A stretch of DNA of 64,000 nucleotides from Branchipolynoe longqiensis (lineage: Eukaryota > Annelida > Polychaeta > Phyllodocida > Polynoidae): assembly GCA_030323885.1 (NCBI GenBank), contig CM059200.1:1628299-1692298 (forward strand), written 5' to 3'. Positions 11,185 through 21,630 of the stretch are shown one piece after another. The position numbers were made by a program, and so were the translations under genes. The number at the start of each line of letters is the position of its first letter. Position 1 is the stretch's first letter. Under the pieces are notes generated by a model. That model was not told the origin of the DNA. It made no database searches and saw nothing but the letters and a program-made list of their open reading frames with translations.

Positions 11185-11402
11185 GCTTATACTTGTATAA
11201 TGCTTATACATCACATAATAAATGTATATGGTGTATAACGCATTATACAAGTACAAAGGTGCAGAAGAGAATTATTGTTATTGTATATATTGTATTATTC
11301 TGTGCTATGGCTGCTTTGACTACACCCATGTGATTGGTGGCGCCACCACCAGGGTTCCTCATCACTAATGGTCGTGCCACATTGTCAGTCATACCGGAGG
11401 AT
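11185..11402 (+). mobile_element. Terminal module of a DIRS-like element, diverged
   Basis: It begins with an inverted repeat: left arm 11185-11209 (TATACTTGTATAATGC core) and right arm 11233-11257 (GCATTATACAAGTAC core). The following region contains GGTGGCGCCACCACC and ends ATACCGGAGGA. This is the same layout and the same last bases as the right end of the 11483-13766 element. I read it as the end of a second, diverged family member. Confidence 0.5.
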
Positions 11403-11482
11403 TTCTTATTTAAAGCAACACTTTTCTTACGTTAGATATATTAGGCAGTCAAAGTGTGCATGTGTGTGTATCTATATATATA

Positions 11483-11582
11483 TCCTCCGGTGCGACTGAC
11501 ACTTGTCGACACCCAATGGAGGGGAGGTGGGCGCAGGTGGCACCACCAGTCAAGTCCAGAGTTTTATGGAGAATAACAATGG
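11483..11582 (+). repeat. Inverted terminal repeat, left
   Basis: It pairs with 13667-13766. Shared blocks include TCCTCCGGTG, CTGACACTTGTCGACACCC, GCAGGTGGC and GAGAATAACAATGG. Confidence 0.85.
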
Positions 11583-11643
11583 TAAGCAAAGAATATAATA
11601 ATATAATATATCATTGCTCACGGACACAGCTGACTCAGAGGCA

Positions 11644-11807
11644 TGAGTGGGTGTGTTCTTCTCTTTGATGTCGGGGGGCGGGTGCCACGCTGCTGCTTTC
11701 GCTGTGTTCAGTGTGATGAGGTTTGTCCGTGGGTGGTGCCGTGTTGCGTCCAGCGATGGTGTTGTTTCGATGTACGGTGCGTTTTGTGGGGGTTGCTTGC
11801 GGACCAT
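11644..11807 (-). pseudogene. ORF2 (RT polyprotein) 5' stub
   Basis: About 50 codons beginning MVRKQPPQNAPYIE correspond to the frame at 41299 in the long copy (MARKQPPQNAPHIE), with mostly conservative differences. This suggests the true ORF2 start lies there. The frame is cut at the deletion junction, so none of the catalytic RT motifs remain and no enzyme can be made from this copy. Confidence 0.7.
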
Positions 11808-11831
11808 GGGCCCTTCCTGCTTCCCCCCTCT

Positions 11832-13215
11832 CTAGTTTTTTGCCATGTTGTACCTAGTTTTCCTCCGGCAGTTTTGTTCAGCATGGTCGTAGAACGCCTG
11901 TGTTACCCGGTAGCAGTATGCACATGCATGGACCACATCGTTCATTCCTTCCTCATGGTGTTGTTTTTGGTTACAGTGCTTTGTCGAGTTGAATGCGGTG
12001 CACAGACGTTCATGTGATTCCACCTCTATGTACCCCTTATTGGTCTTGTCGGCCGCGCTGCCGGTGTTCACCCGGTCATCTCTGGAGTGGGTGGGTTATG
12101 GGTGTGTAGGGGGGCGAAGTTGGCCCTGTCGTTTTGTATTTCCTGATGGTCATGCCAGGATATGGGCTCCTTCTCGACGATGTCAAAAATATGTTGGGAC
12201 CACTCCCTGACGTCCGCCCATGGCTTCCTCATACAGTCATCCATGATACATTTTAGGTGGGCAAACATGTGTGGGAAGTCGCATTTATCGTATGCCCAAG
12301 GTCATCTAGCAGTGCCATAAATCCCCTCATGTATTGCCTCTCGGTCATGGAGCTCCTCGCAGCCAGCTTCTGCGTGACTGAGTTGCATTTGGGCCGTTTG
12401 ATGTACATATATGATTTTGATATGGGGTTGGTTATGAACATGTCATGGAGAATTACCTTCCTACCTTCAATCCTCCTGTATCTTGCATGGTGCCTGTCGA
12501 GCTTGTCCTCCGATCCGGTGTTGTGGTCGTCGTTCTTCCTGCATCGTCGCCGCTCAGCCCTGCTCGGGGAGCGGTGATGGCCACTGTTGCTGTTGCGCCT
12601 CGGGTACTGCGGGTACATGTGCCGCCTTTGCTTGCCCTTACGCCTGTCCGATGAGGCTTCCCGTGAGGAGGAGGAGTTGTCCCTCCTGCGTCTCCCGTTA
12701 TCCTCCCGGTCGCAATGCTCCCGCCGGTGTGGCTGTTCTCTCCCGGCCTCGCGCTTAGTCCGCTGCCTGGCTGGCATCGGTGTGTGGTGGTTGTGTGGCC
12801 GTGGGGCCCATGCCTCCGGGAGTCTGTCAGCTATCTGCCTGATGGATATCTGCATAGCATCCATCTGGGCTGTAATTCGCTCCTGTATGCGCTCCTCCAT
12901 CTGCTGGATGCATTGGTCCTCCTGAGCGGTGCGCTGCCTGTCGGGTGTCCATTGCCTGGTCGGACGCTGGCCCGGGTCGGGGTGGGAATCGTCCGAGTCC
13001 GGGTCCGTGCCGCTTGATGAGTGTAGGTTGCGGGGCGTCTTGGGCATGCCGGTGCCTGCACGTGGCGTGCTACTGCTGCCCGCATGACTGTCCATGGGCT
13101 CGGTGTCCCGTGGGTGAAGCTGTATCGGCAGTGTCGTAGAGGCTCCCTCTTGGGAGCGCAGCTTTGCTGGCCAGCCTCGGCCCCTCTTCTTGTTGGATGA
13201 TCCCTGATGCGGCAT
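11832..13215 (-). pseudogene. DIRS-like gag, frameshifted copy
   Basis: Homologous to the gag at 39900-41274 along its whole length. The start is MPHQGSSNKKRGRG (an AT-hook-like basic patch). A Ser/Asp-rich segment, a coiled coil around QQMEERIQERITAQM and an Arg/Ser-rich stretch follow. The C-terminal region has HxC and CxxC pairs (HCNQKQHH, CAYC) that could bind metal. The first 300 codons or so are open. Relative to the long copy, single-base losses near 12300 and 12097 break the frame. However, this copy is in frame at two sites where the long copy is broken, so the two copies decayed independently. Function in the family: a presumed nucleic-acid-binding structural protein. Confidence 0.78.
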
Positions 13216-13351
13216 CTTGCATGTAGCATCGTGGCTTGTGTAGAAAAGGAGGTGGGAAGTGGTCAGTGCGGGCGTTTGGAGAAGACTGACCAGCTTCGGT
13301 GGCTCCAGAAAACCCCAGCATAGTGCCTGGCCATGATGGCTGGCAGGAATT

Positions 13352-13360
13352 GTTATATAG
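13352..13360 (-). promoter_or_regulatory. TATA-like box of the DIRS-like leader
   Basis: CTATATAAC (minus strand) lies 137 bases before the gag ATG. It sits in a block (CCTCCAGCCTATATAACAA) kept at the same distance in the long copy at 39.76 kb. Confidence 0.5.
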
Positions 13361-13522
13361 GCTGGAGGGGGGAAGATGGCTTCCCCCCCTCACCCCCCCC
13401 CCCCTTCATCACTCACTCCCCCCCCCACCACAACCACAGTAGTGGCAGGGGGGGAGGGCTTCCGCCTTGAGCCTGCCATGTCCAGCAATGACACCGAATG
13501 AGCGACCTTACTTATTCAAGAC

Positions 13523-13638
13523 AATGGAAACAATTCCCTTCGTATTTTTACACTCACATAATATGTTATATGTCAAATATATATGTGATGTATAACGTAT
13601 TATGCGAGTATAAAAATGCGAAGGGAATTGTTTCCATT
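13523..13638. repeat. Palindrome with 49-bp arms
   Basis: The arms 13523-13571 and 13590-13638 match at 44 of 49 positions around an 18-base AT loop. The outer part is AATGGAAACAATTCCCTTCG. The inner part contains TTTATACTCGCATAATACG, the motif that recurs across the window. It lies between the element's 5' terminal repeat and its gag leader. Confidence 0.92.
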
Positions 13639-13666
13639 ATATATTTTATTATTACTATAGTTATTA

Positions 13667-13766
13667 CCATTGTTATTCTCCGTAAGACTCAGCACTTGAC
13701 AGGTGGCGCCACCTGCGGCCCACCTCACCTCAACGGGTGTCGACAAGTGTCAGTTGCACCGGAGGA
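13667..13766 (-). repeat. Inverted terminal repeat, right
   Basis: Partner of 11483-11582. It ends GTTGCACCGGAGGA on the plus strand and contains GGTGGCGCCACC. Confidence 0.85.
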
Positions 13767-13780
13767 TAACAATATATATA

Positions 13781-13782
<2 letters not shown>

Positions 13783-13816
<34 letters not shown>
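13783..13816. repeat. (TA)n microsatellite
   Basis: Alternating TA just outside the element end. Confidence 0.93.
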
Positions 13817-13818
<2 letters not shown>

Positions 13819-14261
13819 TTATGTGAAAGCAAACAACATCTATTAAGCCGGATAGATATCAGTGTAATTTTGAGCACATCTTAGGCAACCTGTTGATAAC
13901 AACGCCACACCTGTAGTTGCCTTGTTAGCATGTTGTAGGTTGCTCCCCCTTGTAGCAGCTGGCAAAATGGTGAGTGCTGCCCCCTGGGGGCTCAGCTGAT
14001 TAAAGTGAGGATTAAATATTCATACCGCATGCCCTTTAATCATGCGCACCTTCCCCCTTTTCCTCCTGTGGGAGTCCGTGTCCTGGCTGACTGCCAAATG
14101 ACGTCAGCACAGGTGAGCTTTTAAGGAAGATGAAATGGACTTCATTCCCTGTCACCAAGAGCTCGCCAGCAGGAATGGCTTTGCGAAACATGAACCATTA
14201 GATTTTTATAACCAAAACACCTAACTAGATTGGATCCTATCTATCCACATTACATATTTGT
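13817..14261. other. Unassigned spacer
   Basis: Nothing recognised. Confidence 0.35.
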
Positions 14262-14425
14262 GCACTTCTTAAAGTTTCATAGTCGATGTTTTTTAATTTC
14301 TTACATTTCCTGAGATAAATACAATATGCTAATCATTATTGTCTACTTCGGTTTAGTTTTAATTAACCTTGGTTTTAAATGGGTAACTTTGGGAAACATA
14401 TTAAATTAATTTGTGCAAGCATGCC
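14262..14425 (+). repeat. Dispersed repeat C, copy 3
   Basis: AAAGTTTCATAGTCGATG, then TTACATTTCCTGAGATAAA and AATGGGTAACTTTGGGAAA. Confidence 0.65.
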
Positions 14426-14690
14426 AAACCGCCTCACCCCACACCACACTACCTCACACCACACCACACCACACCACACCGCCTCACACCACCTCACACC
14501 GTATCACTGCACCTCAAACCGCCTCAGACCACACCACACTACCTCACACCACACCACACCACACCGCCTCACACCGCCTCGCACCACCTCACACCGCCTC
14601 ACACCACACAACACACCACACCACCTCACACCACCTCACACCACCTCCCACCACCTCATACCACCTCCCACCACATTGACCCATATAGTC
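14426..14690 (+). repeat. CACAC-C(T)-rich minisatellite
   Basis: Irregular alternation of CACACCAC and CTCACACCGC. All three plus frames are open because the units contain no stop. Confidence 0.93.
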
Positions 14691-14694
14691 CTTC

Positions 14695-14948
14695 TTATAC
14701 CCCCATCACACCAAAGTAGTTATTACTACATTCTTGAAAATGTTGCCGAACGGAGTCAAACTGTGTGTCAACGTAGTGAACGTAGTAGCAAAGTTTTCCA
14801 AACTTGTTATGAACTGCATGGACGGGGCAAAGCCGGAAGGGTGCTCTAAAACTTTGAGCGTGTTCAACATTTTCGGCGGCCACGTTCTACCCCGTTTTAG
14901 AATGGGGTCGGACATTTTAAGAACTACTTTGGTGTGATGGGGGTGTAA
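14695..14948. mobile_element. 254-bp MITE with 27-bp terminal inverted repeats
   Basis: The ends read ACCCCCATCACACCAAAGTAGTT inward from both sides with one difference. The interior contains CGTTTTAGAATGGGGTCGGAC and a potential stem near CTTTGAGCGTGTTC. A diverged copy lies in the opposite orientation at 58696-58955. No coding capacity. Confidence 0.8.
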
Positions 14949-15179
14949 GATCCCAGTGTAGTATTTCATTCTTTATACACCCACCACGACCACTCACCAC
15001 TTACAACCTTCAGCACTGCTTTTCTCACTTCCAAAGATCTCAGATCGGTTTCCCTTGTTATATTTTACACAACAGAAAGAGAAAAGAAACCATTGCCAGT
15101 CGGAATCATTAATAGGCGCGCTGCCGTCGCGTGAAAGATTTGAAACCATCCAAGTGCCCACCTGACCTGTCCTGCCCGT

Positions 15180-16365
15180 CCCCGGTCCCCTCCATCCCCA
15201 GTCGCTACCGATCTGGTCCCCGCCCCATCCCCGCCTCGTCCCCGCCCCGTCCCGGCCTCGTCTCCTTCCCGCACGTCCCGTCCCCGTCCTCAGCCCACGC
15301 TTCTCCCCACCCCAGCCCCATTCCAGCCGCCCCTGTCACACCATTCCGGCCCGTGCTCTCCCTCTTACCGGTCCTTGTTAGCCGTCCGTCTTCCCGTCCC
15401 TTCTCCCTACACATCCCTGTCCCATTTCCCATTCCCCTTTCCAGTCCTTTGGCCGCCTCGTCCCCGCCCCATCCCCGCCTCGTCCCCGCCCCATCCCCGC
15501 CTCGTCCCCGCCCCATCCCCGCCTCGTCCCCGCTCCATCCCCGCCTCGTCCCCGCCCCATCCCCGCCTCGTCCCCGCCCTATCCCGCCTCGTCCCCGCTC
15601 CATCCCCGCCTCGTCCCGCCCCATCCCTGCCTCGTCCCCGCCCATCCCCGCCTCGTCCCGGCCTATCCCGCCTCGTCCCCGCTCCATCCCCGCCTCGTCC
15701 CCGCCCTATCCCGCCTCGTCCCCGCCCCATCCCCGCCTCGTCCCCGCCCTATCCCGCCTCGTCCCCGCCCCATCCCCGCCTCGTCCCCGCCCTATCCACG
15801 CCTCGTCCCCGCTTTATCCCTGCCTCGTCCCCGCCCCATCCCCGCCTCGTCCCCGCCCTATCCCGCCTCGTCCCCGCCCCATCCCCGCCTCGTCCCCGCC
15901 CTATCCCCGACTCGTCTCCGCCCCATCCCCGCCTCGTTCCCGCCCTATCCCCGACTCGTCCCCGCCCCATCCCCGCCTCGTCCCAGCTTCATCCCCGCCT
16001 CGTCCCCGCCCTATCCACGCCTCGTCCCCGCTTTATCCCTGCCTCGTCCCCGCTACGTCTTGTCCCCGCCTCGGCACTGCCCCGCCCCCGCCTTGTCCCC
16101 GCCTCGTGCCCGCCTCGTGCCCGCCCCATCCCCGCCTCGTCCCCGTCCCGCCCCGCCTCATCACGCCTCGTCCCTGCCCCGGCCCCGCCCCCGTCGTCAT
16201 CCCGTCCCCGTCCCATCCCCGTTCCATCCCCGCCCCCGTCCCGCCCATCCCCGCCCCACCACCGCCCCGCCGTCCCCACCCCGCCCCCTTATCTCACCCC
16301 TTCCCCTTCCCCATCCCCGCCCCGCCCCGCCCCGCCTCCCCCCGCCCCCAGGCGGCCGACCCATT
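15180..16365 (+). repeat. C-rich minisatellite (22-25 bp units)
   Basis: The repeats are CCTCGTCCCCGCCCCATCCCCG with variants (CTATCC, TCCATCC), passing at each edge into irregular C/T-rich sequence. The plus strand has almost no stop in any frame, giving long Pro/Ser/Arg reading frames that I do not regard as genes. Confidence 0.93.
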
Positions 16366-16734
16366 TCTTGCCGACAGGTGTCAGCAGGCGGCCCGGCGCA
16401 ATGCATGATGGATGGCAGTTGGGTGGTCTGAAATTATGGGTTCTCTAGAAGCCGATTCCAGAGGCCCTGCTGTAAAAATGTCCACCACATGACATTCGTG
16501 TGTAATTAATCTGTCTGAGCCTGACACTGCCGAGCATTCACACAGCCAGAGACACCTAGTGGCAGCGGACAGCAACGTGATGGGAAGCAGCAAGGGGAGC
16601 TAGCAGTCTGCGGAACATTAAACCGGTCTTTGTAATTGGATTTGGTATTCATCCCTAAAAAGATGATAATGACTAATTGCTACATTTTAATTGCCTTCAC
16701 TTAGATTGGGTGCATAAATAAGTATATATCATGT
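16366..16734. other. Unassigned spacer
   Basis: No feature recognised. Confidence 0.35.
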
Positions 16735-18140
16735 GTTAATACTCCATGAGTCATAACTGATTAGTTAAAGTTATACTTGTCAATACTCACCCCAGCAGTC
16801 AAACTGATTATTTACACAGCTATACTTGTTAATACTCCCCCAAGAGTCAAACTGATGAATTAAACAATTATACTTGTTAATACTCACTCAGACAGAGTCA
16901 CACTGATGAGGTAAACAGTTATACTTGTTAATACTCACTCTAGAAGTCAAAATGATGACCTAGACAGTTATACTTGGTAATACTCACTATAGAATTGAAA
17001 CTGATGACTTAAACAGTTATACTTACCAATACTCACTCCAGCAGTCAAAATGATGCTTTAAACAGTGATACTTGTGTAGTGGTCTGCACTGACCTCTCGG
17101 GCAAGGAGTGACATAGACAGGTATGCCCGGGTAGTGTGGTGATATCAGGGAGCCTAGGTGGCGTAATGGTTAGCACACTGGCCCAGAATGCAAAGAGATG
17201 TGGGCTCGAGTCCCGCTCTAGGCGCAATATTTCCCATTTTCATAAACCCCACGACACTTGTTAATACTCACTCAGACAGTCAAACTGAAGACTTAAATAG
17301 TTGTACTTGAATAATACTCACTCAGACAGTCAAACTGATGGCTTAAACAGTTGTACTTGTCAACACTCACTCCCGCAGTCACACTGATGAGTTAAACAGT
17401 TATACTTGTTAATACTCACTCCAGCAGTCAAACTGATGACTTAAGCAGTTATACTTGCCAATATTCACTCCAGCAGTCAAACTGATGACTTATACAGGTA
17501 TACTTGTTAATATTCACCCCAGCAGTCAAACTGATGACTTATAAAGGTATACTTGCCAATACCCACTCCTGCAGTCACACTGATGAATTAAACAGTTATG
17601 CTTGTTAATACTCCCCCAGCAGTCAAACTGATTACATAAACAATTATACTTGTTAATACTCACTCTAGAAGTCAAAATGATGACTTAAACAATTATACTT
17701 GGTAATACTCACTCTGAAGTCAAACTGATAGCTTAAACAGTTATACTTGTTAATACTCACTCAGACAGTCAAACTGAAGACTTAAATAGTTATACTTGAA
17801 TAATACTCACTCCATAAGTCAAACTGATAAATTAAACATTTGCACTTGTTAATACTCACTCAGGCAGAATCAAACTGATGACTTAGACAGTTATATTTGT
17901 ATAATACTCACTCAGGCAAAATCAAACTGATGGCTTAAACAGTTATACTAGTCTTGTCAACACTCACTTCGGCAGTCAAACTGATGACTTAAACCGTTAT
18001 ACTTGGTAATACTCACTCCAGCAGTCAAACTGATATCTTAAACAGTTATACTTCTTAATACTCACTTAGGCAGAATCAAACTTATGACCTAAACAGTTAT
18101 ACTTGTATAATACTCACCCCAGCAGTCAAACTTATGGCTT
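16735..18140 (+). repeat. 49-bp minisatellite array
   Basis: About 25 units of CAGTCAAACTGATGACTTAA, then CAGTTATACTTGTTAATACTCACTC, with frequent substitutions and short indels. A SINE-like insertion of about 170 bases interrupts it at about 17073-17243. Confidence 0.94.
17073..17243 (+). mobile_element. Short tRNA-headed SINE (head type G) in the 49-bp array
   Basis: The tRNA-like segment is about 17153-17225. A 7-base acceptor-like pairing GCCTAGG/TCTAGGC can form, with an A-box-like TGGCGTAATGGTTAGCAC and a B box GGGCTCGAGTCCC. No proper anticodon stem pairs, so it is a tRNA-derived head and not a functional tRNA. It is followed by CAATATTTCCCATTTTCATAA, also found after the same head at 23.9 kb. 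Confidence 0.65.
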
Positions 18141-18146
18141 AAACTT

Positions 18147-18360
18147 GATAGTGCTGCCCTACTGGGAGACCGGGCTACCAGTATCATGACCTGATTCCTC
18201 ACACAGTCACATTATCCTGATACTGAACAAATCATTCCTTGCCCTAACCTACTAATGCTGAGCACCAACCTAGGTAGCTACAAGTATCAATTTTGTAAGT
18301 CATCGGCTTCTTCTCGACTGAGATTCAACCGCCTGACTTTCTCCACAGGAAGCCTCTCTG
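18147..18360 (-). mobile_element. SINE family A, tail lost
   Basis: It starts within the body (GATAGTGCTGCCCTACTGGG) where the minisatellite breaks off and runs to a degenerate head. Confidence 0.75.
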
Positions 18361-18563
18361 CTCTTACACATTCAGACAGTGTGTAATAATGGTAAATGTG
18401 AACTGACTATCCGAGATCGGTTAAGAGTCAGAACAGTGAGAATGCCAGCAAGGTGTAATTGAGATGAGAGGGGTAATTCAACAATGGCTTTAATTATGAC
18501 GCCTCATCTGTGAACACTGTTAACTTCGGAAGGCGACACATTCAAATTACAACAGAGAACATG

Positions 18564-18861
18564 TTGGTTGGTTGTTAGAGTTTTACGTACTTACAACATC
18601 TAAGGTCATATCAGGACGGATACCGACTTGTGACAGTGCACAGTCATGACGACTTTATAGTGATGCCCCACTGGGAAATCAAACTGCCAGCACCATGACC
18701 CAATAACAAGTCCTTTCCCTATCCTATTAATGCTGAGCGCCAGGCTAGGAAGCGACAAGTATCAATTTGATAAATCATCGGTTTGACTCGACCAGGAACC
18801 GAACTCCCGATCTCCCACATGTGAGGCCTGCGCACTACCAATTCATCCACCATGGCCGGTC
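18564..18861 (-). mobile_element. SINE family A with intact target-site duplication
   Basis: A complete inverted copy flanked by the exact 15-base direct repeat ACAACAGAGAACATG (18549-18563 and 18862-18876). This fixes both ends of the element and shows insertion by target-primed reverse transcription. Confidence 0.92.
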
Positions 18862-18876
18862 ACAACAGAGAACATG

Positions 18877-19552
18877 GTCACTGTCGTCTTGTACATATTA
18901 ACATGCCTATACCATTGCCAAGTGAAGTGGTGCTAACTGGTTTACATACAATATTCACTCTTAGAGTCTTACATAAAGTAGGGCCGAATGACAACTATGT
19001 CTACTTCCGAGCAAAAACTGCTTTGATAGAAATCAACTCCAAATAAGAGATGGAAGACCTGGTTCCAGCATGCACTGTTTATCCATATCAGCATATAGTT
19101 GATGACACAGGAGAGAATGCAAAAAAAAACTAACAAATAAAACCAACAACAGAATAAGAAATTGGCCAGTAGATACTCTCAATTCAACCATTACATTTAC
19201 AGCCCATTAATCTGCATTATTCAATATAGTTCTACTCCAACCATAACAACGTATAATAGATCAGCATTTGACCTATGTATTCTGCATCTTCTAATTGCAG
19301 ATTCATGTGGGTATGTCATTAACCGAGCAGCCAACACTTTTTCTATTGGGTTGTTTAGCAGCCCTGTCTTAGACACAGTGCAACAGGAGTAACTATGCCT
19401 GGTCTAGTTCGGGGAGTCCTCACTAACCGGAACTGGCACTGCTGCCATTTGACTCGCATTTGCCGCGATAGAGGGCCCCAGTGACCACTCCAGCAGTGCG
19501 CGTCTCCCCATGTACATCACTAGTTGATGGATTATTCGCTCAGACAAACCTA
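18877..19552. other. Unassigned spacer
   Basis: AT-rich, nothing recognised. Confidence 0.35.
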
Positions 19553-19967
19553 GATAAAAGATCACCCCCGTACTTGCAGTAGGGCTGAAAACCAACCCGT
19601 TAGAAAAACTGGCGAAACATGTCGACATGGTTGGGAAATGAACTGAGCTGATAAATTCTTAATATAAGAAGCAAAATATATTCTTCCCATACATCTTCAT
19701 ATTTACTCACTACCTTAGAGTTGAAAGACATAATAAAACATGTAGTTCAAGGAAGTTTAAACGTGCAATCGATGGCATTCTATCGCCGCCATCTTGTCTT
19801 TTTGCATTCTCTCTCAATTCACCAACTCTGTGCCGATATAAGTAGTCATTTGAGACTGGAGCCAGGTATTCTACTTCCTGTTCCATACTAAAGCTATTTT
19901 CGCCCGTATTTCGACTTCTCAACGTTCACCCCTAAGGCTAAGGTATGTACCAGGTAAATCTTTTATC
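19553..19967. mobile_element. 415-bp TIR element F, copy 1
   Basis: The left end starts GATAAAAGATCACCC and the right end, read inward, starts GATAAAAGATTTACC. The interior includes GCCGCCATCTTGTCTTTTTGC and TTCCATACTAAAGCTATTTTCGC. The same interior lies at 55602-56711, where a LINE interrupts it. Confidence 0.7.
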
Positions 19968-20393
19968 CAGGACAAACCCTCCCAATGCGCATTGATGACA
20001 GTTATCACCACCAGGAGGACTCCTGATTAGTGCACACACTACCGGGCAAGGTGCCCGTATCGGTAGAGTGCATGCCCCATTGCGGGACATCGGGAGTCTT
20101 GCGGGAGATCGGGAGTTCCATCCCCGGTCGAGTCAAACATTGATACTTGTCGCCTCGTAGCCCGGCAGGGTGGCCGCTTGAGGGCAAGATCGGTACTTTC
20201 ATCTGTTCCTAGCGCTGAAAACTTACTCATAGGCCAGTCAGCAGGCTTCACAAGTATTGCTAGTTATTTAAAAAAATATACTCAAGGTTTCCATGGGAAC
20301 GACCAAGCTTAAATGCATCAGCGAACCCCGAGGACTGTAAAGCCACCACAACACATTATACTATAGAATACTCATAGGTTCTCATGATAATAT
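19968..20393. other. Spacer with SINE head relic
   Basis: At 20055-20165 there are duplicated GGACATCGGGAGT-type segments followed by GTCGAGTCAAACATTGATACTTGTCG, which belong to a truncated family-A head. The rest is unassigned. Confidence 0.45.
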
Positions 20394-20752
20394 CAGGGAT
20401 GAAAGTAGTCTCCGGGAAATGCTGATATTCTCCCATAGGTTTTACATTGTCAGGCAATCATGGAAACTTCCCGGAAGTCAGGTTTCATATATATGGGTTA
20501 TGCTGATAGTGCTGCAGCATTTGAAGCATGCATTAGTAGTATACACTGATATTGCTGCGGCATTTGATGCATTTATTAGTAGTATACGCTGAGAGTGCTG
20601 TGGTGTCTGCACCACATATTAGTATACGCTGATGATGCTGCAGTGTAAAACAATGTATTAGTAGTGCCTATAAGGTTGATCGTGCTGCAGGATTGCAGTA
20701 GGTACAGAAAACATTCCGGAAATCCGCGAAATCCGGAGATCTTGCATCCCTG
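20394..20752 (+). mobile_element. hAT-like MITE, copy 1
   Basis: The ends CAGGGATGAAAGTAGTCTCC and, inward from the right, CAGGGATGCAAGATCTCC resemble the CAGGGNTG termini of hAT elements. Inside are about four 45-bp tandem units (TTAGTAGTATACGCTGATAG). I saw no exact 8-bp target duplication. The second copy is at 57965-58297 in the same orientation. Confidence 0.65.
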
Positions 20753-21221
20753 ATTATTCCCAAATGGACTATTAGTGTAGTTCTATTGCGATAGGTAAAT
20801 AAAACAATTCTTACCAGATAAAGATATAAATCACCACACTACCATCAACATCATCATCGCCACCATCATCACCATCAGCATCAAATTGTTATTATAGCTG
20901 ACAGTGGCTGTCCACGCCTGATCGTCGGACCCTGCCAGTGAGGATCTTTATGACATCATCAGAGCACTTCCGGGACGCTAACAACACGTCATTTCCGGAA
21001 GTGACGTCAGCAGGATGTTGGCGATAATGACAGTGTGAAAGTATTCAGGGACATGGGAGCCATCCGTAAAGCTGAGATTCCATTAATGTGGATTTGTGTA
21101 TGCGATGCGACAGGCATGTCGCGTGACCCAAGTTGAAACCACGGTGAGTGTATGTCAGGGATTGGAACTCTCCCTGCATACTAGGTTGTGGTGTCACCAG
21201 GGTCTGCATGTGTGAACAAGT
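20753..21221. other. Spacer with (ATC)n patch
   Basis: An imperfect ATC/CAT microsatellite lies at 20835-20885. Nothing else recognised. Confidence 0.4.
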
Positions 21222-21502
21222 GGTTGATTGGTTGTTTGAGTTTTACGTCCTGGCAACATCTAAGGTCATATCACTTTCATACTACCGACTTGTGACATTG
21301 AGTACTCGTGGCGACTTTATAATGCTACCCCACTAGGAGACCAGGCCCTCAGCACCATGACCTGATATCCAACTCAGTCACATTACCCGGACACTGAGAA
21401 CCCAGTTCTCTGCCCTAACCTAATAATGCCGAGCACCAAGCTATGTGTAAGTTGACTCGAACCCGTGGGTTCGGATCCCACTATCGACCAACACGGTGGC
21501 GA
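21222..21502 (-). mobile_element. SINE family A
   Basis: Tail GATTGGTTGTTTGAGTTTTAC, complete body, eroded head. Confidence 0.82.
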
Positions 21503-21630
21503 GTGAATGGCGACATGTAGAATGTGGTGACACTGCTGTGTTATTAATTTTCTTTAAATTAGTAATATTTCGAACCAGATAGGTATGGTTAGTCCTACAC
21601 TTGATGGAATGTCTGCAATCATCACTGCAC

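Larger units (their letters stand above)
11483..13766 (-). mobile_element. Internally deleted DIRS-like element with inverted terminal repeats
   Basis: A 2,284-bp element transcribed leftward. Its ends are a 100-bp inverted repeat (11483-11582 and 13667-13766) that starts TCCTCCGGTG and closes on GGAGAATAACAATGG. From its 5' side it holds the palindrome (13523-13638), a leader, a decayed gag, the first part of ORF2 and then the 3' end. The junction at about 11640 joins ORF2 just after its start directly to the sequence found at 44.80 kb in the long copy (CTCATGCCTCTGAGTCAGCT). About 3.3 kb carrying RT, RNase H and recombinase is therefore missing. Movement would depend on proteins from a complete relative. 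Confidence 0.82.

Noticed and set aside
15131..16448. Pro/Ser/Arg-rich frames of up to 425 codons on plus and Gly/Asp/Arg-rich frames on minus
   Set aside because: By-products of a C-rich minisatellite without stops.
17153..17225. Possible functional tRNA gene
   Set aside because: Acceptor-like and T-arm-like pairing exists, but no anticodon stem forms and the same unit recurs at 23.9 kb as a SINE head.
16735..18140. CRISPR array
   Set aside because: Units are contiguous 49-bp tandem repeats without distinct spacers, and the context is eukaryotic.
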